Shown here: piece by piece, positions 33,951-46,177 of the stretch
Numbering within the stretch: the first letter of the stretch is position 1
Layout: each line of letters opens with the position of its first letter
Assembly: GCA_037127255.1 (NCBI GenBank)
Contig: JBANSL010000006.1
Span: 88,147,107 to 88,211,106, forward strand
DNA: 64,000 nt
Origin: Persicaria tinctoria
Taxonomy: Eukaryota > Streptophyta > Magnoliopsida > Caryophyllales > Polygonaceae
Reading direction: 5' to 3'
Made by a program: the position numbers and the translations under genes
The notes under the pieces: model-generated
What the model was told of the DNA's origin: nothing
The model's database searches: none
The model's input: the letters and a program-made list of their open reading frames with translations, nothing else

Positions 33951-35404
33951 AACAGGGAAGTAAGTCGAGCTAACGACTTAAACCTTAGCGCTTTCGGGAG
34001 GCAACCCGCTTTTCTTACTTTATCCTATTTTTTCTTTATTTTCTTTCCTATTTTCATTTTCTTAGAACTCATGCATAATCTCTTCTCATGGTTACATTCA
34101 GGCATTCAAGAGGAATCTATATCAGTCAGGTTCGTCTAAATCAAGTAAGCCACGCAGGTAAGTAGGAGGTTTCAGGTAAGTTTTCTTTCTTTCTAAATAA
34201 TAAAAAAAAATGATAATAAATAACTGCATAAAAAAAAAGATATAGGTAATTTTTCCAGATTTTTTAGAATTTAATTTCAGAAATTATATTTATTTTTTAT
34301 TTTACTTTATTTTTCGGAATATATTTCTTTTATATATAAAAAACCCTTACTTGTGGAGCCTCCCCCTTCCCCCTGCCTTCCCCGACCTCGACAAGAACCC
34401 AGAGCCGCCACCCTCTTCCTCGCGCTCCCCTTCTCCTCGTTCTCTCGCCGCTCAGCCCTCCTCGAGTCCAGTCCTCCAAGACGAAGCCCGAGCACCAGCA
34501 TACCGCCGACAACCCTTCTCCTCGTTCTCTCGCTACCCAGGTCCACCGTCGACGGCCTCCCATGCCCAAATCCGGCGCCCTTCCTCTTCGCCGAGCCGGA
34601 TTCCACATCACCAGAAGCCGGATCTCACCCTCCCGGATCTTGTCTCTCCGAGCACCCAGCACCACCAGTCGCTCACAACCCGCCCGGATTCACTCCTCCT
34701 GTGCCATAGCCGAGACCAGATCCAACCCGGATCCACCCTCGCCGAGCCGAACCCGCCTTCCCCTGCCCGGATCCGAGCCGAAATTCCGTGTTCCCGACCT
34801 CCCCTTCCCGATTTCGACCGGAATCCACCCACCCGAGCCCAGATCTGAAAACCGCGGCCACCACCAAGCCCTTTTTACGAAATTCCTAAAAACAACCCCT
34901 GATTTTCCTCTAATTGCAGTTTCTACCCATTATTTTGATTCAAGGTATGACTTCTCCCTCTTTTCTCTCTAAAATTCAGATTTATATATTTTTGAGAACC
35001 TAGGTAGAGATTGGATCTTGAGTTATTTGTTGAATGTTTAGGGTTTGAAATTTGTGTGGAAACTTGTTATTTATGATTAGGGTTGCTATTTTTGGTAATA
35101 TTTATTTTTGGTGGGCTGATTTTTTATATATGATTCCATACTTAGTTCATTTATATTATCAAAGGGAATTTATGAAATTTATTGACCAATATCATGCCAT
35201 ATATGGAAATTTCATGAATTTTGTGATTTTTATTTAAATTCATATATAAGTCATATTTTTGATTCCTTATATGAATTATTTCATGCTTTGATAATATATG
35301 CTTCCATATACTTATTTGTTACATTTTTAGGATAGTTCATGAAACTAAGTATGGGGTTATTTTCTTTGAAGTGGTTATCTTATAAGGTTATTTATCTATT
35401 GCAG
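33951..35404 (+). other. Athila spacer between integrase and the third ORF
   Basis: A post-integrase segment (GGGAGGCAACCCGC at 33996) is followed by AT-rich DNA, a CT-rich Pro/Ser block at about 34350-34860 (open on both strands, low complexity, probably non-coding), and AT-rich DNA to the next ORF. Confidence 0.55.
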
Positions 35405-36670
35405 GAATGGAAAACCTACAGATTCACGATGAGGACAAGTTTGCTCTCGCATGGCATATTGCAGGACGGGCTGCAAATGCCCGTTGGCTCGACCGACCTT
35501 CCATGGAACAGCTTGGCATGCAGTACTGGCTGGACCAGGCTTTTGGCCACTCTCCGCCGAGTACCAGACTCGCCTGCCTCAAAGCAGAGAGTCCGCTTTC
35601 AGCTAGGCAACGCCCCCCACACATGTACTCTACACCAGATCGGCGATGCCTTTTCTTTTGGCCTCACTACTGCACCCTTCCACATACGCGACACGACATA
35701 GATGTGGCGTTACTTGACTGGGAGTCTACAACCAACTACCCGCTCCTCCTCCATTGCCAACCCCCTCTTTGCTACCATCCTTAGGATTCTGGGTAGCACG
35801 ATATGGGCCCGGCCAGATCTGAGCCAACCCATCCAGCCAGAGCTCGAGTGTCTCAGACGGATACTATTCCAGTCTGACCCTTTACCACTCGCCCACGCAT
35901 GGCTCCAGCATTGCATTTTCCGCCAGAGAGACCTTACGGGAGCCATCTATGATGGGTGCATGGTGGCTATTCTGGCACGCTACCTGGAGGTCCCAGTTGC
36001 AGCATACTCTGCACGACCACTCATGAGGGTCGACATTGGGTCCCTACAAAGGGGCCATATTATAGCTCGCCGCAACAACACCTGGTTCCACTACACCCAC
36101 AACACACCTATTCAGCAGGAGCTAATGAACCCCTACAGAGTACGCAACTCGTACACCACCTGGACAGGGGTGGAGTATCATCCCACCATTGACCCGACTG
36201 CCGACCCGACACTGAGGGATGAGCCTCTATACACGGCAGATATGGAGGAGGATGATGACGACGATGAGACAGACAGTGTTCATGTCTCCCACCACCCTCA
36301 GCACTCCCATCACCCTTCACAGTCCCCCCAGCAGCTTCATTCCCGGCATTCCTATCATTCACAGCAGCAGCATCATTCTGGTGGATCATCTGCTACAGTG
36401 CTCGCGGAGTTGGCATTCCTGCGGGACCAGATGGCCACCCTACATCTGAGCCATGACGCGATAAGAGCAGAAAATGCTGCAATGAGGACAGAAATACAAG
36501 AGAGCCATGCTGCAATGAGGACAAAAATACGAGAAGGCTTTCAGGGACTGCACCAGTACTTCCAGCAAGGGCCTAACTATCAGCCTGGTAGCTCTTCCCA
36601 CGGAGGAGCTTCTGACTATCAGGCTGGCCCTCATTTTCCCTACTATGGTCCACCACCACCACCTCAGTGA
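35405..36670 (+). pseudogene. Athila third ORF (position of the env-like gene)
   Basis: It begins at ATG 35407 (MENLQIHDEDKFALAWHIAG) and changes frame near 35540 (continuing VRFQLGNAPHTCTLHQIGDA). It has TAG at 35699 and is then open to TGA at 36668. The middle part (LFATILRILGSTIWARPDLS) resembles the ATHILA ORF found downstream of pol in these elements. There follows an acidic stretch (EEDDDDDETDS), a His/Ser/Gln-rich stretch, a heptad-like segment (AIRAENAAMRTEIQESHAAM) that could form a coiled coil, and a Pro-rich end. Function in Athila is unknown. The family link is by position and general pattern. Confidence 0.6.
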
Positions 36671-38388
36671 CCTACTCTGTAAGTCTCTTTTTCCCTCCCT
36701 TTCATTTTATCTATTTAACAGTGAGGACACTGTATATTTTAAGTATGGGGTGGGAGAAAAGGATTGTACAGGGACTTTAATTTGGTTATATGCTACGAAT
36801 TTATGTGTATCTTTTAAAAGCTTTGTTTCATTGGTTGTAATAGATTTCTAAGACATGGCCTAACTTTGGTAGTTAAGTTATTAAGTTGCACTTTATTTAT
36901 TTCTTTTCGCATGTTTAGAATTTTATGCATACTTTAGTCTTAAAATAAATAATAATAATAATAAAAAAATAGAAAATGTCGAAAAATGAAAAAAAATGTA
37001 TGTTTAAATTTTTTGCATTATTTGTTGTATACCCTAACTTAGATGTCCTATGATGATACATAATGACTGACTTGATCATGTAAATCCTATAGCGTGTTTG
37101 GAAGGTTTAGCCTAAGTCCTCAAAATGGTTTTTATGTGGATTGTAAACTTGTGATGAAATTGAGCACATATGATCCTAAGCTAAAGGTTAAAATCCAACA
37201 AAAATTGTCCCAGTGAGAATTTAGCCTTATAGGGAGAACATTAAAAATCCCTCTGCTTTCTTGAGTGTATTTACTCTTCCTATGCATCTCTAAATGTTGT
37301 GATAGTTATTCAAAGCCAATGCATTTATATGTTTATGTTAATGAGTATTAAATGATGGAGGCACCTTTTAAGCCACTTTTGTCCTCTCTTTACCTACCCT
37401 ACATTATCCCTGCTTGAAGCCAGAACATTAGCCTGAGACTTTTATTGTAAACTCCACAAAATTTTCCTTAGCCAAATTGAGCCTGACCCCCATTTGGGAA
37501 TTAAGACTTAGAGTTGGTTGGAATGATGGTTTGTGGAAAGAATGAGCTTATGTTACATTTCAAGGAGGATCATGGAAATTATTGAGATATGGGTTGGTTA
37601 TACACTTTTATCTTGCTAGGCATATTATGTAAAAGGATTTTTGGCTCAAATTATAAATGCACCTCTAGTGTTATTTTATATTTTCGTTTCAAAAAAAAAT
37701 ATAAAAAAAATTCGAAAAGAAGAAAAAAAAAAATTACATATGTTAGTGAATAAAGTGCATGAGCCAAATTTACCTTATTTTCTTTCATTATTTGCAAGAT
37801 ACATATTTTTAAGAGATTTAGAGAGTTTGAAAGGTTATATACTCCATTGAGACAAATTGGAGAGTTTGGTTGATCCATACGATTGGAAAGTTATGGTTTG
37901 GTTGTGTTGGAGATTTAGAAGTCTTGATTCCCGAATTTTATTTAGCACCACATGGCCAAATAATTCCATACCTTATTATTTCTTACCAAGCCCCATTACA
38001 ACCCCGCCGAATGGAATCTTCTTTGAAGACTTCTATTGAGCGAAGTCCTCCTGATAATTCTTGTTGCATTTTCATAATTGGTTGCGAAGTGGATTCATAT
38101 TTAAATTGCAATGTTTATGAGACTGTATATGGAATTGAGTTGAGAGTTGAAACACATAGCCTAAACACGTTGAGAGCTGAGTGCAAACACATTATTCCTG
38201 TGAGGTTGGATTTATATTGCCTATGCCTATGGATCGCTCATATATGTGTGATGACGTTAAATTCACTTGTCTTACATTGCTACTATCTAAGATGTTGCTT
38301 TTGACAAAGGCGAAGACTTGAAGGATGTGTTGTAGGTCTTGGTTATTGTTCGGTTATTGCTTGAGGACAAGCAAGTCTAAGTATGGGG
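36671..38388 (+). other. Athila 3' non-coding region with polypurine tract
   Basis: AT-rich DNA with TGAGGACACTG ... AAGTATGGGGTGGG at 36721 and TGAGGACAAGC ... AAGTATGGGG at 38362-38388. The second copy abuts the LTR and is the likely polypurine tract (38380-38388). The open frame at 37870-38304 has no recognisable domain. Confidence 0.65.
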
Positions 38389-40446
38389 TGATTTGATGTC
38401 TCCAAAGTAGCCATGTTTTTTATGCATATTTTAGTTCCATATTCTTTACATTTTGCATATTTTCGGGTTGGGAATATGTCGAATTTATGTAGTATATGCT
38501 TATTTGTTAGAAATGGAGATCTACAAAAGTTTCTGTTTAATATTGCAGAATATGGAAACATTTCGAGAGAAAACCAAGAAACAAAGGCGGAAGCAGCAAG
38601 TCTACTCGACCTCGACTAGGTTCTCGTCTATGTCGACAAGCCAAGTCCGGACACACTGAGGTCGAGTAGAGACCTGACCAGGCAACGCGGAGCAGAGTAA
38701 CACCCTACTCGACCTCGAGTAGATCTACTCGAGATCGACAAGTGCCAGACCCCACTCCCGGAGCCATGTCGAAGAGATGCTACTCGACAACACCAGGCCC
38801 AGGTCTACTCGAGGTCGACAAAGACCTTGTCGAGATCGACTAAGCCCAGGAGGCAGTGACCGAGCATGTCGACAAGGGCTACTCGACAACCTCGGAAGAC
38901 CAAGTCGAGAAGTCATCCGTTGTCGAGGTCGAGGAGCTTCTTCGAGGTCGACAAGGCTCAGAACCCACATCCGACTCGACAACCTCGGAAGACCAAGTCG
39001 AGAACACACCCTTCATCGAGATCGAGGAGACCTCCTCAAGATCGACCAGCGCCAGGTGTCATGTCCGAGCTTGTCGAGCACCAGCTAGCCGAGACGACGA
39101 AGTCGGCCCAGTCGATGACTTTCCTAGTCGAGATCGACCACGACTTGTCGAGATCGACGAGGATTGTCCGAAGCCGGCTGACGCGTTGATTGCAGTTCTA
39201 CTCGATGTAGAGTCCTTGGAGCCGAGGAGAAGCAAAGTCTATCCGATTTATCCACATCTATCATGAAGAAGAGAGTTTTATCCACTTGAGACAATTTAGA
39301 TATATTTCCCTATTTTTAGATTTAATTCCATTATAGCTTTTATTTATCTTTAAAGTCTTAGATATAGTTTTAGATAAAGATATAGATATTCTATCCTTGA
39401 TTAGCAAGGAGTAGAAGCCTATAAATAAAGCCCATGGGGCTCAGTTTTATTCATTCAATTTCAGAGATACAATTACACATAGAGATTTAGGAGTTTAAGG
39501 TTTTGGCAGTTTACGACGGTTGATTGCCGGAATTGTAAAAGCTTTGAATTTAGTTAATGCAAGTTATTTCTTTCAAATCAATGATGTCTGCGATTGCGAT
39601 GAGGCGTGAGTAGTCCACCTACTTCTGGGGTTGGGGTGAGCCCAACGAAAGCCATGTCGGCAGATTAGGCGATTGCGAAAGGAGGTATTTTGTCGTTATC
39701 TTAATCTATTCCCTATGTGCTTCATCTTTGATTGAGAAATTGAAGAACTCATGTTGCGAAACTTGGGTAGTAATTAGGATTTCTATTCGAAAGATTATAA
39801 ATGCTAATTATGAAAAGGAATAGATGCAATTAGGATTATTTGTCGCGAGATTTATATTCCTACTTGTCGGATTAGGTGAAAGCCTTTTCCTTTATCGATA
39901 AAGTTGCCACCTTTTGTGATTTATATTCCGCTTGCATGGTAATCGTTGTCGCAAACCCTAATCTTGGAAGTTCCCCAAATTCATAAAGTCACAAAACCGA
40001 ATCTGCATTTGTTTTTACTTTTTCCTCCCCTTGTCGATCTCGACTAGCCTCTGGTCGACCTCGACCACTAACCTTCGATCCCAGATCGTCGTAGCTCAAT
40101 TGTGCAGGAACTCGACAAGACGAGCCGAACTCGACGAAGGTCCTACTCGAGATCGAGTAAGCCTAGTCGAGGTCGAGTAGACTTCGCCGAGTTGCTGCTG
40201 CTGTGTTCGACTGTGCCTGACCCCTGTCGACTAGCCCTTAGTCGAGGTCGAGTACCACTGTGGTCGACTTCTGTCCGTGAGATTCCACCGCTGCCTAGGA
40301 TCCGCTGACCAGCTTCCTCGAGGATTCGAACCTGACTTGCTCTTACTACATTTGGAGGGAGTGTTGAACATTATTTGCTGGGATTCGATCAGTTTGCTTT
40401 ACTTTGTTTACTTATTGTTTTGCATTCTCGATTTCCTCTTACAACA
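38389..40446 (+). repeat. 3' LTR of the second Athila
   Basis: 2058 bp, TGATTTGATGTCTCC to TCTTACAACA. It has the same plan as the element B LTR: TATAAATA at 39420, the GCGTGAGTAGTCCACC block, and clusters of TCGAG/GATCGAC motifs (38600-39180, 40030-40265). Confidence 0.88.
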
Positions 40447-42574
40447 CCATGTTTTACACTTATTTTTATATCGATTTCTGCATACATTGCATGCATTTGG
40501 GTCAGAATAATACAGAATCTATGTAGTTTATGTTTATTTGCAATATATGGAGGTCTACACAAGTTTTGGTTATATTTCGCATAAATCGGACGCACTTTGG
40601 AGCTTGAAGGAAAGTCATGAAGAAGCTAAGAATGGTGCATTTGGAGAAAATGCCATTTTTCGGTATTCATCATTCGGAATCAACCTTTGATGTCCTGATG
40701 AAAGTTGTAGCCCTCGAAAAGAGCTTTCCAATGCATGGTCATATGCGTCAATCCGACAAACGAGGACTCAAGAAAGTGTGTTTCAAGAACAGAGCTGAAA
40801 GCTGAGAGAACTCTACTCGATCTCGAGTACACTTACTCGATCTCGACAAAGGCTGTCCGAGCACACCTAGTCGAGCAGAGCTGATTGAGGACACTGAGTC
40901 AGGATCAACCCGACTCCAGAACCCTACTCGATCTCGAGTAACTCTTGTCGAGATCGACCATACTTCGACGCCATGTCCGGAGTCGACGAGCTATGCCAAG
41001 TCGAGAAGCCGAAAACGGAGAAGTCGAGCACCACCTCTACTCGATCTCGAGGAGGCTTGGTCGAGATCGAGGAGGCAGGAGCCAAGATCCTAGCCATGTC
41101 GAGCAGAGCAACCCGACCAAGTCTAGTCAGCCATGGTCGACGACCACCGTACTCGATCTCGAGGAGCCCTACTCGAGATCGACGAGCCGCGTCCTGAAAC
41201 CGCGTTACACGCCTTGAGCTGTCCGTGTCGAGTTGGGAGTCCTTGGGGCCGAAGGAATCCGAGTCTATTTGATTTCATCAAGTTCTATCAATGGAAGACA
41301 AGATCTATCAACAAGAAGACATCTTACCTATTTTAGATTTATCTTTATCTTTTATATTTAATTCCTAAATTTCTTTTATTTATCTTTTAAAGTTTTAGAT
41401 ATAATTTTAGATATAGATAGATATATTCTATTCTTGATTAGCAAGGAATAGAAGGCTATAAATAAAGTCCTAGGGGCTGGTTTTTCATTAATAAAATTTC
41501 AGTCAGAGACAAGTAGTTCCACAGAGAAGTTTTAGGAGTTCAAAGGTTTTAGGGTTTTGGGATTCGGCGAAAGTTGGATTGTCGGGATTGTAAAGGCTTT
41601 GAATATAGTTTAATGCAAGTTTCTTTTTATTCATTAGAGATGTCTACGATTGCAATGAAGAGCGAGTAGTCCACCCACTTCTAGGGCCGGGGTGAGCCCG
41701 ACGGTGGCCATGTAAGGTGATGCGGTAAAGGTCAGATTTTTCTATGCGATTTATCTTCTATCCCTACGAGCATGATTCTTTTGCGAGATTTGAAGGTGAT
41801 CCTTGTTTGTGTTATTGAAGCCAAAGTGATCTTAATACAACTTGGATTAATTATGTGAAAAGGGTTAGTTACAATTAGGGTTTATGGGAAAGCCTCTATA
41901 TGCCTATTTGTTAGTAACGAAAGTTATTTTGATGGAAAGCATGATCTTTTATGCTTTTATGTGTTACTTTGCATGGTTATCATTGTGGTGTTGATACCCT
42001 GGCTTTGGAAGTTCTTTATTATATTGAGTTTATTTCTGTCGAAATTCTGAAATCTGTGTTCGAATCTGGAATTTATATTTTCTGTGTTTTAGCAATCTCG
42101 AGTAAGCCTTAGTCGATATTGAGTTGGTTTTTGTCTACGTCGAGTTGAGTTTCTGTTTATGTTTTCGATTCTGCAATTTCTGTTCTTACTATTTCTTGTC
42201 GATCTCGAGTTGTGCTTGTCGAGATCGAGTTGCCCTTGCCGGGTTTGCTGTCCACTGTGATTTTTGAGTTTCTGTTTTCCAGTTCTATTAGTCGATCTCG
42301 AGTTGCTAGTCGAGATCGAGTTAGTTTTTGTCTTTGCTTTATTTCTGGTCTTTGCTTGTTATTTCTTTCTTTCTTTCTTTGTTTATGTGTTTCTGTCTTT
42401 CTGTTGCTTTTCTGTGAGATTTACAGGTGCCTAGGATCCGCTGACACGCTTCCTCGTGGATTTGATCCTGACTTTCTCTTACTGCATTGGAGGAGTCTTA
42501 TAATTATTTGCTGGGGCACGAATCTGGTTTGAATTATTTCATTTTATTTCATACTCGATTTCCTCCCTACAACA
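40447..42574 (+). repeat. 3' LTR of element B, lacking its first 18 bp
   Basis: Nearly identical to 21653-23762, ending CCCTACAACA and followed by the AATAC duplicate. TATAAATA lies at 41457. It starts at CCATG directly against the other LTR. Confidence 0.92.
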
Positions 42575-42579
42575 AATAC

Positions 42580-45118
42580 CCCAAACCAACTACTAGGTAT
42601 CCCAATTCCTATGCCATCAAGCCATCTAAGGGCCAATCCACATCGGCATCGAAATCTCAAGTCCTACCTTCCACTCGACTATTTAAAACTATCTCCCGGA
42701 GTTCCCAAATCACAAAATTCCCTCATTTCGACAATCTGAACAACTCGATCTACTACCAAGACTCCATATATAACACATCCTTCTATCAGTCCCATCTTTA
42801 CCCTCTAATAGAAAATTCCGAGTCCTCAACTGAACCGCTCTCACAATCGATCTAGACGCTTCTTAACAATCTCGCTTACTCTTCCTAGGCTCTCAAGACT
42901 CTGTCCGACCATCATCTTCTAAAGAGACATCTCGAATCACCTTGCTAACCTGATCATACTTCCCACGCCACTAACCACTCTCACTAACTATTAATCTCTA
43001 AGGACCCAACTCATGCTGAACATCTCACACCTGACACTCCCGACCAATTCTAACGCAGGAACCCAACTAGTGGCACTCCCAACCACGAATCACCAAGACC
43101 CTCAAGCCGACTTACTCTTGATCCTCTTCCCAACATACTCTACCTGGACTGGTTCCCTCAACTCCGCATGTTTCCCCAAATTGCCTCAGATCACGCTTCC
43201 TTGAACTTCGAAATCTCTACCGCTTAAACCCTTATGTACCGATCATCATTTTCACCGAACTCCTATGACATCCTCGTCCGAATTTCCTAAGTACCGCAAC
43301 TTCACCATCCTTCTAAAATCTCTTATCTAGCTTCTAGCGTTCTCAATACCTTCTGCTTTGCCTAGTTCCTAAATCTAGACTCAAAGTCTTACTAGGAATC
43401 TCAACTACATCCTTGCCTAGATACTAGCCTTTCCTAGAAGACTCATCTCACATCCTCAAATAACTCAATAGTTACACTAACCTCCACTCATAATTCTCGA
43501 TCCATTCCCTATGCTGAAATTCTCCAACAACGCATCTAGAAATTTCTTCCCTCACGAATTCTTCAAGCAACCACATACTATTCATCCTTAGCGATTCCTT
43601 AACCTCATCATTTACTAAGATCACTCCCAATCATGGCACATAAAACCTAGTCCCCAATCCTACGGTTCCTTAGACATTCCTTAACCGATCATCCTTACAT
43701 TGCCCAAACTTCGCTCCTAGAGTACCTAGACACTACCCTTAGTGCACCAACCCGTCTAATAACACTTCCACTACAAGAACTCCTCGACCACTCATAGCCT
43801 ATCCAGCCACCTCTAGAACTATCCAAACTACCTATAACCTCACACACTACTTGTTTTTACTACCACGTCTAACTGAGACCTTTCTAGAAGCTCATCTGAG
43901 AACCCCACTACCTACTACCTCCTACCAGTCCTAACTCACTCAACTCTACCTAAGTTAATGCATTCTTCCTGTACTCTATCTCACACTACCAAAGACCACA
44001 TCCGAAGACCTTAAACCCACCAACCACTTTTCAACCTAGCTTACCGAGGATCCTCACATCCCATGTTCCTGAAAGAAGAACCATCCAACATATATACCTC
44101 ATACCTTACTCATTAGCACATCAGTATACTCAAGCATCAAGGCACATCATCATAGACACAAGACAATCAGGCAATTACTCACTACCAGCTCAGTATATCA
44201 GCCATCACATATTTGGTTATGTCAGTTCTAGGCCTATCGCACAACATCCCTTCCAATTAGCATAGAAGAAACCACAATTCGAATGAAGAATGCCCTTCCT
44301 TGAGTCATTCCTAATGATCGTATCCACAACTGCCATCTTTGAAGCGTAACCGTCCCTTTTGTGCCATCGGTGATGTCGGTCCTGGGGTTTGTGGGTTATG
44401 GGCCCACCACGCTTCCGCTGCACCGCTCCGGTACTACACGGTTGTTCACTCTTCCTTCTATGTCGACATTCATCAAAGGGATCACAAGGGATTAGAGGTT
44501 ACGGATAAAGAGGAGGGACAAGAACGGACAACACGACTTCCTTACGGATCCAGACACAGACCAGGACTAAGGACAATGAGACCAGAGACAAGAGACAAGA
44601 TCCCAACCCAAGAGTTACAACGATGCATTCAGGGTATTTTGTGAGATTATGATTATGGCAAGCAACACATTGCAATCACGACGAATCCAATCACATTATT
44701 CTACACTAGCATTCACCTATCTCAAGGAATAACGATTTATGCATTCATAACATGTTCATATAATCATCTTTGCATATGTGCGCAGAACAAACTAGCAACC
44801 TATCATTTCATTCACCAATCATGCTTGACAGACTAAGAACATGTATGCATAGACTGACATGGGACATATATGACATAAGCTATGCAAGATCTAGCAACCA
44901 TCACAGGATATCATATGCACGACTTATCACTCATTTAGATACACAATTAAGCATGTCATAATATTACGGAAAGCATGCTAAGATGTACCCTAAAAATCAT
45001 GCTAAGGGTATGGTCAATTCATGTAGGGTTTGTATAGCAACTATCTCATCACATACATCCGTATTCGCATAGTAAGACTAGGACGTCACACAATCATATG
45101 ATGGTCTATAACTGGGAG
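42580..45118 (-). other. Element C internal DNA, middle part
   Basis: Moderately C-rich on the plus strand, with many stops in all frames and no gag or pol signature on either strand. It ends at the GGGAG duplicate of the Copia element (45114-45118). Confidence 0.6.
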
Positions 45119-46119
45119 TGATAACTCCCTCCCTTGATGAAAATCGGAAGAGATGTTTCAAAGGCTTTGACAGGATATTTGTGTCAAAGGCCTTGGAGCA
45201 TTAAAAGTTGATGAAATACAAAACCTATCTTAATTATTCGTATATTATTTTATCTTATTATATACTTCCATTATATTATATATATATGTATGCCTAACCA
45301 TTTCAGGAAGTATATTCGAGATTATATCCTTCCTTAATACATATTGAGGAGATCAGTTCAAAATAGATCATGGCGATTCAAAGTGTCCATAAATAGAAGA
45401 TTGAAGATCAAACTGATTCGAAGGAGCCATTGGGGATCCGGTGGTGAAGATCCTCACGCTCCATGCTCTTTTATAAAGGAAAGGAAAGAGAAGACAGAAG
45501 ATACACAAGTGCTACACGAGTTTCATTCATTCAAGTGATCTGTCTTCCAAGTGTCTCTCTGCTAAGCGCTCAAGAGTTTGTTGTCTATTTCAAAGCCTTT
45601 GAGAGTCACTGTGAGCTTATAGGATATATTCATTTCAAGTGTTACTCGAGAGTTTATAACTCGGGAAGTTACACTAGGCTATTGATTTGTGAGAGTAAGA
45701 GGATTGTACTAGATAGCTGAGAGAGGTGGGGCTATTCTAGATTGGTCTAGGACTCCAAGGGAACGTGAGTTGACTAGATTGCAATTGTATAGGAGAGAGG
45801 CTTCTCGGAGAGCTATTAGGATCCTAAGCTAAGCAATCAATAAAGCCTTTGAATCCTAGGGTTGTGGAAGAACCCTAGGCGGGGACGTAGGCCAAGTTGT
45901 GCTGAACCTCGTAAACAATTACTCGTGTTCTTTACTCTTTTACTTTACCTTATTTCCGCACTTGGTTCGATTGTTTAACTTTGTGATTCAGGTTTATCTC
46001 AAAGGTTTTGGTACAAGCTCCAAAAGTCTTGAGACCTCCTGCGAAAAACAGGCATACTCTATTCAACCCCCCTTCTAGAGTATTTCTTATTACATTGTTT
46101 TTATATTATCGAACCTTCA
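45119..46119 (+). repeat. 5' LTR of the Copia element
   Basis: 1001 bp, same length as the 3' LTR. An AATAAA (45839-45844) and TTTATAAAGG (about 45470) are plausible processing and TATA signals. Confidence 0.95.
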
Positions 46120-46121
46120 AT

Positions 46122-46133
46122 TGGTATCAGAGC
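46122..46133 (+). other. Primer binding site (tRNA-iMet) of the Copia element
   Basis: TGGTATCAGAGC two bases after the LTR. Confidence 0.92.
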
Positions 46134-46177
46134 TTTACTCACTGTTTTTGATCTAACAATCTTGTGAGTTTTCGATC

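Larger units (their letters stand above)
32530..40446 (+). mobile_element. Truncated second Athila element inserted in the element B right LTR
   Basis: It has an integrase, an Athila ORF, a polypurine tract and a complete 3' LTR (38389-40446) but no 5' LTR, gag, protease or reverse transcriptase. Its LTR is clearly related to, but much diverged from, the element B LTRs. The right LTR of B starts directly after it at CCATG, which in the left LTR is position 19, so CCATG is the likely target duplicate. The left boundary was lost in a deletion. Confidence 0.7.
21635..42574 (+). mobile_element. Composite Athila-type Gypsy element (element B)
   Basis: Near-identical outer LTRs (21635-23762 and 40447-42574) are flanked by the perfect duplication AATAC (21630-21634 and 42575-42579), and a tRNA-Asp-type primer site follows the left LTR. 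Reading in: gag, a retropepsin, a nested CACTA-2, an integrase-tail-like end of the same ORF, a 3' non-coding part, then the 3' half and LTR of a different Athila that evidently inserted in the right LTR. Element B itself has no reverse transcriptase, RNase H or integrase core, so it looks non-autonomous. Confidence 0.88.

Noticed and set aside
34351..34972. Pro/Ser-rich ORFs upstream of the Athila third ORF
   Set aside because: CT-rich low-complexity DNA, open on both strands, with no domain.
37870..38304. 144-aa ORF before the Athila polypurine tract
   Set aside because: It sits in the usual 3' non-coding part, overlaps another phase and shows no recognisable domain.
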